The position numbers and the translations under genes are program-made. 7,038 nt of DNA from Clostridiales bacterium oral taxon 876 str. F0540 (GTDB lineage Bacteria; Bacillota; Clostridia; Clostridiales; Clostridiaceae), in the NCBI GenBank assembly GCA_000466585.1, contig KE993500.1, positions 1-7,038 of the forward strand. Reading direction: 5' to 3'. A model generated the notes under the pieces. It was not told where the DNA came from. It did not search any database and saw nothing but the letters and a program-made list of their open reading frames with translations. Below are positions 1-5,573 of the stretch, piece by piece. The first letter of the stretch is position 1, and every line of letters starts with the position of its first letter.

Positions 1-2
1 TT

Positions 3-9
3 CTCCTTT
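3..9 (-). promoter_or_regulatory. Ribosome binding site of the next gene in the tilS operon (gene lies outside window)
   Basis: Read on the minus strand, the left edge of the window is GAAAGGAGAA, a good Shine-Dalgarno sequence with no start codon after it inside the window. The start must lie a few bases beyond position 1. By the gene order common in Bacillus and clostridia (spoIIE, tilS, hpt, ftsH) the gene would be hpt, hypoxanthine phosphoribosyltransferase; that identity is inference from synteny and none of its coding sequence is visible. Confidence 0.6.
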
Positions 10-22
10 CACTCGAAACACT

Positions 23-40
23 GGGTAATCTAGATTACCC
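23..40. repeat. Perfect 18-bp palindrome in the tilS-downstream spacer
   Basis: GGGTAATCT followed directly by AGATTACCC gives a perfect two-fold palindrome. In RNA it would need to open a few central bases to form a loop. It directly abuts the inverted repeat at 41-65, so on the minus-strand transcript two hairpins would sit in tandem between the tilS stop and the ribosome binding site of the next gene. No T-tract follows, so it does not look like an intrinsic terminator. An RNA-stability or processing element, or a protein-binding site, are possibilities that the sequence alone cannot separate. Confidence 0.6.
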
Positions 41-65
41 GTTGAAGTCCATTTAAGACTTCAAC
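41..65. repeat. Perfect 9-bp inverted repeat (hairpin) just after tilS
   Basis: GTTGAAGTC and GACTTCAAC are perfect reverse complements separated by seven bases (50-56). On the minus strand this hairpin starts about ten bases after the tilS stop codon. Its 5' arm overlaps the last bases of a consensus Shine-Dalgarno sequence (AAGGAGG, 71 to 65), and an ATG lies in its loop. There is no following T-run, so termination is unlikely. Confidence 0.6.
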
Positions 66-75
66 CTCCTTAACC

Positions 76-1461
76 TTAATTTTTTTGTATTTTAATTTCT
101 AAAATATTTTTTGTATTTTTATCCACCTTATAGTTCTCACTTATCCTATAACCGACTATCCACGCTATTTCATCATCAAAACATATAAGAGGTATATTTT
201 CCCTTTGTTCCTTAGGAATCTTTAAATCAATAAATAAATCTTTAAGCTTCTTGTTTCCCTTCATGCCAAAGGGAATAAATCTATCTCCTTCTCTTCTGCT
301 TCTTACAGTAATTTTTTGTTTTAGTTTATCATAATCAAAATACTTTACATAATCCCTTTCCTTAAAGTCTATTTTTTCATTTGTACCTACAACTCTTATA
401 GAGAAATTCATATTAAATTGTTCTATATAATTATTTTCACCTATATTCAGCTTGTATTCTTTCTTTTCTTTATTATTAACATAATTTTCACTTAAAACAA
501 GCTCAATACTGCCGTAGTTATTATAGGCGATTATATTTTCCGGAAGCATAATCTTCTTTCCTGTTCCTAGCTTTTGAAGCTCTATCAGATCATAAATATG
601 TATCTTTTCTATATTCTTCAAGTTACCTTTTACGTCTTTTAAAGCAAGCCTGACAACTCTAGTAAGAATTGCCTCTGCTTCTATAAATGCTTCTTTTTTT
701 ATTATAACCTTTTGTTCCTTATTATCACAATAGATTTTATATTTTTTAAAGGCTTTACTTTCTAAATAATCATTATCTACTGATATGGTCTCTGCCAATC
801 TATTTAAAGAAGTTACTATATCACTGTTAAAATTATCTCTTATATAAGGAAGAAGTTCTAATCTAACCTTATTTCTTGCATATATATTTTCCAAGTTGCT
901 TTTATCAATCCTCGGAGATAAGTTGTTTTCATTGCAATAGACTTCGATACTTTCTCTTCTAATATTTATTATCGGTCTTACAAATATATTCTCTCTCACA
1001 GGTTTTATTCCAACCATTCCTTCCATACCTGTGCCTCTTATTATTCTCATAAGTACAGTTTCAGCCTGGTCATTTGCATTATGGGCAAGAGCTATTTTTT
1101 GAGCATTAAGACTCGTTAAAAGTTCATCAAAAAATTCGTATCTTGCTTCTCTTCCGGCACTTTCTGAAGATAATCCTCTCTCCTGCGCCAGCTTATTTAT
1201 ATCTATTTTTCTGCTGAAGCACTCTATGTCATGCTTTCTGCAGAATTCTTTTACATACTCCTCATCCTTATCTGCTTCTTCTCCTCTGAGACAGTGATTT
1301 ACATGAGCGGCGTACAGCTTAATATTAAGCTCCTCCTTAAGACTATATAATATATGTAGAAGACACATTGAATCCGGTCCGCCGGATACAGCTACTATAA
1401 CCTTATCTCCTGCTGAAAACATATTGTATTTTTTTATTGTAGATAAAACTTTATGGATCAA
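76..1461 (-). CDS. tilS: tRNA(Ile)-lysidine synthase TilS
   Basis: TilS uses ATP and lysine to convert C34 of tRNA-Ile(CAU) to lysidine in the cytoplasm, so that the tRNA reads AUA as Ile; it is generally essential. Numbered from the chosen start (461 aa), the N-terminal PP-loop ATPase motif SGGPDS is at 26-31, HVNHCLRG at 53-60, the AGREARYEFF segment at 102-111 and AHNANDQAET at about 126-135. The C-terminal TilS domain includes RREGDRFIPFGMKG at about 388-402. Length and domain order fit the long Firmicute form. An ORF extends to a GTG at 1470, but that codon lacks a good SD and is itself part of GGGGTG, which lies six bases before TTG 1461. Starting there gives MIHKVLSTIKKYN, like other clostridial TilS N-termini. 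The gene follows spoIIE with a 106-bp gap holding a hairpin and a promoter, and is followed by an SD for another gene. Confidence 0.95.
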   Translation of the reverse strand: MIHKVLSTIKKYNMFSAGDKVIVAVSGGPDSMCLLHILYSLKEELNIKLYAAHVNHCLRGEEADKDEEYVKEFCRKHDIECFSRKIDINKLAQERGLSSESAGREARYEFFDELLTSLNAQKIALAHNANDQAETVLMRIIRGTGMEGMVGIKPVRENIFVRPIINIRRESIEVYCNENNLSPRIDKSNLENIYARNKVRLELLPYIRDNFNSDIVTSLNRLAETISVDNDYLESKAFKKYKIYCDNKEQKVIIKKEAFIEAEAILTRVVRLALKDVKGNLKNIEKIHIYDLIELQKLGTGKKIMLPENIIAYNNYGSIELVLSENYVNNKEKKEYKLNIGENNYIEQFNMNFSIRVVGTNEKIDFKERDYVKYFDYDKLKQKITVRSRREGDRFIPFGMKGNKKLKDLFIDLKIPKEQRENIPLICFDDEIAWIVGYRISENYKVDKNTKNILEIKIQKN

Positions 1462-1467
1462 AATAAA

Positions 1468-1473
1468 CACCCC
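1468..1473 (-). promoter_or_regulatory. Shine-Dalgarno that favours a TTG start for tilS
   Basis: On the minus strand GGGGTG can pair over six bases (one G-U) with the 16S anti-SD and is spaced six bases (TTTATT) from TTG at 1461-1459. The longer reading would start at the GTG inside this site, where upstream sequence offers only a poor SD. The site therefore argues for the TTG start. Confidence 0.55.
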
Positions 1474-1502
1474 GCTGCTGAATTTATTAATTCAATTACA
1501 TA

Positions 1503-1511
1503 ATTATATCA
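1503..1511 (-). promoter_or_regulatory. Extended -10 sigma-A promoter for tilS
   Basis: On the minus strand TGATATAAT is a perfect TATAAT hexamer (1508-1503) with a TGn extension, about 41 bases before the tilS start. No good -35 hexamer lies 16-18 bases upstream; that region is occupied by the stem of the hairpin after spoIIE. Extended -10 promoters can work without a -35. A separate housekeeping promoter makes sense because tilS is needed in growing cells whereas spoIIE is a sporulation gene. The assignment is by motif only. Confidence 0.5.
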
Positions 1512-1547
1512 TAAATAAAGAAATGAAGAACTTATTCTCCATTTCTT
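1508..1547 (-). terminator. Hairpin with T-rich tail after spoIIE (probable weak intrinsic terminator)
   Basis: On the minus strand a 13-bp stem (AAGAAATGGAGAA with TTCTTCATTTCTT, one G-U pair) closes on the four-base loop TAAG (loop at 1531-1534). It starts 20 bases after the spoIIE stop. The 3' side continues TATTTATGATATA, T-rich but without an unbroken T-run, and the stem itself is AT-rich, so termination may be partial. Together with the promoter directly downstream it would separate spoIIE from tilS expression. Confidence 0.55.
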
Positions 1548-1567
1548 CCTTAATTATTATTTATAAA

Positions 1568-3952
1568 CTAATACAGGCTGTACACCTTTGATACCACAAC
1601 AGTCATATCATCCTTGGCCTTTCCTCCGCCTAATTCCTTAGCCTTTTCAACAAGCTGCTCAACTAAATCTTTAGGGTTTACGCAGTTTGAGTTTTCAAGA
1701 AAGTCAACTACCCAGTCTACCTTTCCTGCAGCTTCATTATTATAATCCAGCATTCCGTCTGTAAGCATAATAATAATATCTCCGTTTTTAACTTTTCTTT
1801 TTATTATATCTACATCAACCTTATCCAATACACCCATTGGAAGAGTTTTTGATTTTATAACCTCTACCTTATTTCCACTTTTTATAAAGCTTGCTACTGC
1901 TCCAACCTTCATAAATTCAGCTTCACCGGTATATAAATCCAAGCTGCTTAAGTCTACAGTTGAAAACTTTTCATCTGCTGAAAACTTTAAAGTCATTATG
2001 GAGTTTACAGTATTAATTGCGGTTATTTTGTTAAAGCCTGTGTGAGCAAACTTTTCTATAAGCTCCACAGCTGCGTTGCTTTCCTGTTCTGCCTGAGGTC
2101 CTGAACCCATTCCATCACTTATAATTGTCATATAGGTTCCATCACTAAGCTTTCCAAAGGTATAGCTATCACCGCTATAATTTTCACCTTCCTTGCAGAG
2201 GCGAATTGCATGAGAAGCCACATGGAATTTAGGTGCTTCTTCAAAGGTTACAGTGCAGGTACTGTCATTAATATCAATATTGCATCCTTCGTCACTGACA
2301 CACATATTTTTATGAAGTGCCTGGCTTATAAGAGGAAGTACCTCCTTAATACATAATTGCGTTCCGCTGCAGGAATGCATTTTTACTTTAATAACAAGTC
2401 TGTTATTTTTATTGCACAAGCAGAATACGTCATTATATTTGATTCTATTTCTATCTAATATTCTTCTTATATTATTTTCTGCCTCAACATCTATTTTTAT
2501 ATTTGCATTAAATTCGTCTATTATTTCTGATACTGAAGAAGCCATATTGCTAATCTGGCTTGATAAAAGTTCTCTGCCCTCACTTAGTCGTTTTCGCCAC
2601 ATTTCATTTATCACATAGTTATTTACTATTTCTTCAGTATTCTTTGTAAGTATCGTCCTTTTAACACATTTTCTATCTAGTTCCTCAGGCATCTCCTGTT
2701 TTCTTTCCTGATAATTTTGAATCAGTTCGCCAAAGGCATTATATGTATAGTAGGCTTCTCTGTTCCAGCACATAGATTTCATATTACAATTGCTGCAAAC
2801 TCTATCAGCTAAGTTTTCTATAAGGGCGGCACTTTTGTTTTTCATAACAAGCTTATCATTTTCTGCCAGGTTCTCAAGTATGGTAGACATATTTGTCAGC
2901 ACATCTGAAAAACTGTCTAACCTGTTAACTAAAATTCCTTTTATCTTGTCCACATAATTACCGCTTATATAATCCTGCTTTTTATGAAAGTCAAGTTCAA
3001 GAGTTAATCTGTTATAAAATTTAAGGGGTATTAAAAAGAAAGCTGCTCCGCTTATTAATACTTCTATAATTTTAAATTCACCTTGTATATTCGAGTATAT
3101 TTTTATAATAGCAAAGGCCACAATATACGAAAGCATTGTTAAAAGTTTTCCGCTGTTTCTGAATAAGCCCCCTATAAGACCGCATAAACCATAAACACTT
3201 ATATATAAAGGCAGGTTATTTGAGCATATGCCTATTATCACTCCCATAGCTACTCCACTGGCGGCTCCTACAGTACTCCCTTTTACATAACTTACTATTA
3301 AAATAAATACAAGAGCAAGAATATTTCTAATAGAAACTCCATAAATGCTCACTCCCCAAGTTCCTGATATTACAAGAGAAGCAGTGACTGCCATACTTAT
3401 AACTTCTTCATTAGTAAACAGATGTTTTGTATTTAAATTTTTAAAGCATACTATAGAATAATTTATAATAAAATATAATGGAAATATGCAGCCTACTTCA
3501 AGGATAGCAGAAAGGGCTGCAATATCTATAGTTAGCTTTGAAATGAAGAATTTATAGGCTATAGCTTCAACAAATATCATTGAGAACATTAACAGCAATT
3601 GTTTCTTTCTTCCTATATTTTTAGTTAAGTATGCTGCAAGAGTTACCACTGCTACAAGAACTAAATATGATGGAAGTTCATTTATATTCCCAAGAAGGCT
3701 TACATACCCGATTAAGGTCCCGCCACCGGCAACAATTGGCACTTTTTCTTCCCCATAAATAAGTACAGCTACTAAAAAGGCTATGCCAAAAGGCGCTATA
3801 TAATTTATTAATAAAACTCTGCTTACAAGCATAGAGCTTATAAAGTAAATCAGCAGCTTTATAACCAGCTGTCCATCAATAGACTTCTTTTCTTCCTTCT
3901 TTTTTGCTTTCACTGTTCGTTCATAAGTAGATAGGTTAGCTCCGTACTGCAT
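1568..3952 (-). CDS. spoIIE: Stage II sporulation protein E, membrane PP2C-type serine phosphatase
   Basis: SpoIIE sits at the polar septum and dephosphorylates SpoIIAA-P, which frees sigma-F from SpoIIAB in the forespore; in Bacillus it also interacts with FtsZ. The 794-aa protein is close to the roughly 830 aa of the Bacillus homologue and shows its three parts. A Lys-rich cytoplasmic N-terminus (14-23) precedes a polytopic membrane region at about 29-312. A central region follows with a Cys cluster, C386-x2-C389-x5-C395-W. The C-terminal PP2C phosphatase domain runs from about 590 to 794. Phosphatase motifs are GDS at 594-596, SDGMGSG at 612-618 (metal-binding Asp), MKVGA 681-685, LPMGV 704-708, TDGMLD 731-736 and KDDMTV 780-785. 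The ATG start has AGGGGGA eight bases upstream. The gene diverges from spoIIP and has a sigma-A-type promoter with a long spacer. No frameshift or missing catalytic motif is seen. Confidence 0.97.
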   Translation of the reverse strand: MQYGANLSTYERTVKAKKKEEKKSIDGQLVIKLLIYFISSMLVSRVLLINYIAPFGIAFLVAVLIYGEEKVPIVAGGGTLIGYVSLLGNINELPSYLVLVAVVTLAAYLTKNIGRKKQLLLMFSMIFVEAIAYKFFISKLTIDIAALSAILEVGCIFPLYFIINYSIVCFKNLNTKHLFTNEEVISMAVTASLVISGTWGVSIYGVSIRNILALVFILIVSYVKGSTVGAASGVAMGVIIGICSNNLPLYISVYGLCGLIGGLFRNSGKLLTMLSYIVAFAIIKIYSNIQGEFKIIEVLISGAAFFLIPLKFYNRLTLELDFHKKQDYISGNYVDKIKGILVNRLDSFSDVLTNMSTILENLAENDKLVMKNKSAALIENLADRVCSNCNMKSMCWNREAYYTYNAFGELIQNYQERKQEMPEELDRKCVKRTILTKNTEEIVNNYVINEMWRKRLSEGRELLSSQISNMASSVSEIIDEFNANIKIDVEAENNIRRILDRNRIKYNDVFCLCNKNNRLVIKVKMHSCSGTQLCIKEVLPLISQALHKNMCVSDEGCNIDINDSTCTVTFEEAPKFHVASHAIRLCKEGENYSGDSYTFGKLSDGTYMTIISDGMGSGPQAEQESNAAVELIEKFAHTGFNKITAINTVNSIMTLKFSADEKFSTVDLSSLDLYTGEAEFMKVGAVASFIKSGNKVEVIKSKTLPMGVLDKVDVDIIKRKVKNGDIIIMLTDGMLDYNNEAAGKVDWVVDFLENSNCVNPKDLVEQLVEKAKELGGGKAKDDMTVVVSKVYSLY

Positions 3953-3980
3953 TATTTATTCCCCCTAAATTTATAGTCAT
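3936..3980 (-). other. Upstream ORF of 14 codons overlapping the spoIIE start
   Basis: In the spoIIE leader an ATG at 3980-3978 is preceded by AAAGGGG with a seven-base spacing and opens a reading frame for MTINLGGINNAVRS, ending at TAA 3938-3936. It is out of frame with spoIIE and overlaps its first 17 bases; the spoIIE SD lies inside it. It could couple or attenuate spoIIE translation, or be coincidence in AT-rich DNA. No homologue can be claimed. Confidence 0.3.
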
Positions 3981-4031
3981 GGGATAACCCCTTTATTTTC
4001 TTATATATAACTTTTTCTAAGTCACGTCTAA

Positions 4032-4064
4032 ATTATAACAAAGGGTTATGGAAATAATTGTCAG
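4032..4064 (-). promoter_or_regulatory. spoIIE promoter, sigma-A-type hexamers with a 21-bp spacer (Spo0A-activated type)
   Basis: On the minus strand CTGACA (4064-4059, five of six to TTGACA) and a perfect TATAAT (4037-4032), the latter preceded by TGT (extended -10), are separated by exactly 21 bases. Such overlong spacers (21-22 bp) are established for the Bacillus spoIIE and spoIIG promoters, which sigma-A polymerase uses only with Spo0A-P bound near the -35. The start of transcription would be near 4025, about 72 bases before the ATG. TGTC cores on the plus strand at 4059-4062 (overlapping the -35) and on the minus strand at 4097-4094 are possible but degenerate 0A boxes (consensus TGTCGAA). 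Confidence 0.65.
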
Positions 4065-4138
4065 TTACTAGGGGTGTTTTATATTTTTCGTAGGACATTG
4101 TTCTATTATTTCCTTCAAATAATTACCATATGCTTATA

Positions 4139-4182
4139 CTTGTACTTTTATTCCTAAATCTTTTGCAAACATTGAGTACAAG
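4139..4182. repeat. 8-bp inverted repeat in the spoIIE-spoIIP divergent region
   Basis: CTTGTACT (4139-4146) and AGTACAAG (4175-4182) are perfect reverse complements 28 bases apart, between the spoIIE and spoIIP control elements. A regulator-binding pair or a cruciform are possible, but arms of this length also arise by chance. The rest of the 3953-4333 gap is AT-rich DNA in which I find no supported gene. Confidence 0.35.
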
Positions 4183-4218
4183 CTATTAATGATATGTTTT
4201 TATATATTTATATAAGTA

Positions 4219-4247
4219 TTGTAACTAATTAATTTATGCTATATATT
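4219..4247 (+). promoter_or_regulatory. Candidate sigma-A-type promoter upstream of spoIIP
   Basis: TTGTAA (4219-4224) and TATATT (4242-4247) are spaced by 17 bases, and an overlapping TGCTATATA gives an extended -10 alternative. It would start transcription near 4254, about 80 bases before the spoIIP start. The region is so AT-rich that such matches are expected by chance, so this competes with the sigma-E-like site at 4283-4311. Confidence 0.25.
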
Positions 4248-4282
4248 ACCAAAATATGTCGTCAAATAAATAAAAGATGTTG

Positions 4283-4311
4283 TAATAACTATAATTTTCT
4301 TCTCATATATT
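4283..4311 (+). promoter_or_regulatory. Candidate sigma-E-type promoter of spoIIP
   Basis: TAATAAC (4283-4289) matches five of seven positions of the sigma-E -35 (KMATATT) and CATATATT (4304-4311) six of eight of the -10 (CATACAMT), with a 14-base spacer, within the usual 13-15. Transcription would start at about 4318, just before the SD at 4321. That fits a TTG start at 4334 and argues against an ATG start at 4319. Bacillus spoIIP is under sigma-E and sigma-F control, so the assignment is biologically sensible but rests on motif similarity. Confidence 0.35.
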
Positions 4312-4320
4312 TACTTGTAT

Positions 4321-4327
4321 GGAGGGG
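4321..4327 (+). promoter_or_regulatory. Shine-Dalgarno that sets a TTG start for spoIIP
   Basis: GGAGGGG is a strong SD, followed after six bases (ATAAAC) by TTG at 4334. An in-frame ATG at 4319 overlaps the SD itself and has no purine-rich sequence upstream (only TATTTACTTGT), so initiation there is unlikely. Confidence 0.75.
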
Positions 4328-4333
4328 ATAAAC

Positions 4334-5458
4334 TTGGTTAAGCACAAATTTACAAAAGGAAAATTTTATACCTCACTGTCACTATCACTGCTGCTTACTT
4401 TATCTATTCCTGTTATTTCAAGAGCTGTCGGGGACGAAACTTCTTCTCCGGAGAAAAATTTATTTTACATGGAGATTATTAATTATACGATGCCCTTTGT
4501 AAAAGCTGTAGCTCTTAATGAAGATGAAGTAGCAGAATACAATTATTCAATAAAAAATAAACTTCTTCAGACTGTTGGATTAGATATAAGAAATCCTCTT
4601 TCAATAGTCAAAAGAGAGTTGGGATTTATAAGCACTATAGGCGATGAAGAAAGTCAGCACGAGACTAAATCATCTTTTTTTATAAATCCATTTAAGCTTA
4701 ATGAAAGCGCAATTAATAAAAGTACCGAAAATAATACTGCTAATAATACTACTAATAATACTCAAAATGTAAGTCCGCCAAACATCAATGTTGCTCAGGT
4801 TTACAATCCAAAGATTAAAAAGACATTAAACCCTGCAAAGCCTGAAGTGCTTATATATCATTCGCATACAACTGAAAGTTATAAACCTTATAAGGATAAT
4901 ATGTATAAAGATGATGAAAACATGAATGCAGTAGGAGATGTTATTGCTAATGACTTAGAAAAAAATTACGGTATAGCTACAATTCATGATAAAACCTATA
5001 ATAATATAGGAAACTTCTATCATTCCTATGAAAATTCAGGCGCACTTGTAGACAAGTATCTTGGTAAATATAAAGACTTTAAGCTTATAATAGATCTTCA
5101 CAGAGATGGCTTGCCTGACAACACTGCTGCCTCTGTATTTGAAACCAACCTTAATAAGACTAATTTAGCCCGCTACATGATTGTAATAGGTACCGGAAAT
5201 AAAACTAAGAGCTCCAATATTGCTGTTGCAAAAAAAATATCCAGCATATCTCAAAGTTTGTTTCCCGGATTAATTCGTCCGGGCAACGGCGGCGCAGATT
5301 ATGGTATTCATTATTATGAGAATGCCAGATTTAATCAGCATAAAAGCGGAAATGCCATATTAATTGAATTGGGTGCTCAAAATAACACACTTGATGAAGC
5401 CAAAGCTTCAGGACTATATCTATCAAGAATAATAGCCGAATATATAAATTCAAAATAG
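4334..5458 (+). CDS. spoIIP: Stage II sporulation protein P, septal peptidoglycan amidase/endopeptidase
   Basis: SpoIIP is a membrane-anchored cell-wall hydrolase. With SpoIID and SpoIIM it thins septal peptidoglycan and drives engulfment of the forespore, cutting both stem-peptide amide and cross-link bonds. From the TTG start it is 374 aa, near the roughly 400 aa of Bacillus SpoIIP. It has a basic N-terminus, one hydrophobic segment at about 11-29 (anchor or uncleaved signal) and an extracytoplasmic region with an Asn/Thr-rich linker at 133-144. The catalytic domain from about 160 to the end has HSHTTES (176-182), DLHRDG (254-259), IRPGNGGADYGIH (314-326) and ILIELGAQNN (342-351, with a conserved Glu). 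The His and Glu residues are the expected zinc/catalytic ligands of this family. A longer reading from ATG 4319 adds only five residues and lacks an SD. The gene diverges from spoIIE and ends at its own terminator. It is not preceded here by gpr, the usual Bacillus neighbour, so it could be one of two spoIIP copies. Confidence 0.95.
   Translation: MVKHKFTKGKFYTSLSLSLLLTLSIPVISRAVGDETSSPEKNLFYMEIINYTMPFVKAVALNEDEVAEYNYSIKNKLLQTVGLDIRNPLSIVKRELGFISTIGDEESQHETKSSFFINPFKLNESAINKSTENNTANNTTNNTQNVSPPNINVAQVYNPKIKKTLNPAKPEVLIYHSHTTESYKPYKDNMYKDDENMNAVGDVIANDLEKNYGIATIHDKTYNNIGNFYHSYENSGALVDKYLGKYKDFKLIIDLHRDGLPDNTAASVFETNLNKTNLARYMIVIGTGNKTKSSNIAVAKKISSISQSLFPGLIRPGNGGADYGIHYYENARFNQHKSGNAILIELGAQNNTLDEAKASGLYLSRIIAEYINSK
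4730..4762 (+). repeat. 12-bp tandem repeat inside spoIIP (Asn/Thr linker)
   Basis: Two full copies of AATAATACTRCT and nine identical bases of a third lie in frame and encode NNTA, NNTT and NNT(Q). They form a low-complexity linker between the membrane-proximal part and the hydrolase domain of SpoIIP. Because the unit is a multiple of three, gain or loss of copies would only change linker length. Confidence 0.8.
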
Positions 5459-5464
5459 TATCAT

Positions 5465-5496
5465 AAAGCTGACAGGCTGTACTGTCAGCTTTTTTA
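5465..5496 (+). terminator. Intrinsic terminator of spoIIP
   Basis: AAAGCTGACAG (5465-5475) and CTGTCAGCTTT (5482-5492) form an 11-bp perfect stem with a six-base loop, followed by a run of Ts to 5495. It starts six bases after the spoIIP stop codon and should end that transcript before the next gene. Confidence 0.9.
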
Positions 5497-5506
5497 TATT
5501 ATGAAA

Positions 5507-5528
5507 TCGCAACTTTATTAAGTTGTGA
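5507..5528. repeat. Short hairpin in the leader/promoter region of the PHP gene
   Basis: TCGCAACTT and AAGTTGTGA pair over nine bases (one G-U) around the loop TATT. It lies after the spoIIP terminator and about 45 bases before the next start codon. No T-run follows, so it is not a second terminator. It overlaps a weak possible -35 (TTGTGA, 5523-5528, with TATTAA 17 bases on), so an operator is conceivable; this is inference only. Confidence 0.35.
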
Positions 5529-5559
5529 ATATTATATATTTTAGATATTAAATTATTAT

Positions 5560-5567
5560 GGTGGTGA
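5560..5567 (+). promoter_or_regulatory. Shine-Dalgarno that sets a TTG start for the PHP gene
   Basis: GGTGGTGA matches the extended SD GGAGGTGA at seven of eight bases and sits six bases (AAATTC) before TTG at 5574. The first in-frame ATG is codon 9 and has no SD. Confidence 0.7.
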
Positions 5568-5573
5568 AAATTC

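Noticed and set aside
2412..2618. Plus-strand open frame of 68 codons opposite spoIIE
   Set aside because: It lies wholly inside the spoIIE coding region in antisense, and spoIIE is a well-supported full-length gene, so the frame is a shadow.
4130..4189. Plus-strand 19-codon hydrophobic ORF (MLILVLLFLN...) in the divergent region
   Set aside because: No Shine-Dalgarno precedes it and composition follows from AT-rich DNA; not distinguishable from chance.
4257..4267. TGTCGTCAAAT as a Spo0A box upstream of spoIIP
   Set aside because: Matches the TGTCGAA consensus at only five of seven bases in either register; not enough to call.
4319..4333. ATG 4319 as the spoIIP start
   Set aside because: The ATG overlaps the strong SD GGAGGGG and has none of its own; TTG 4334 is correctly spaced.
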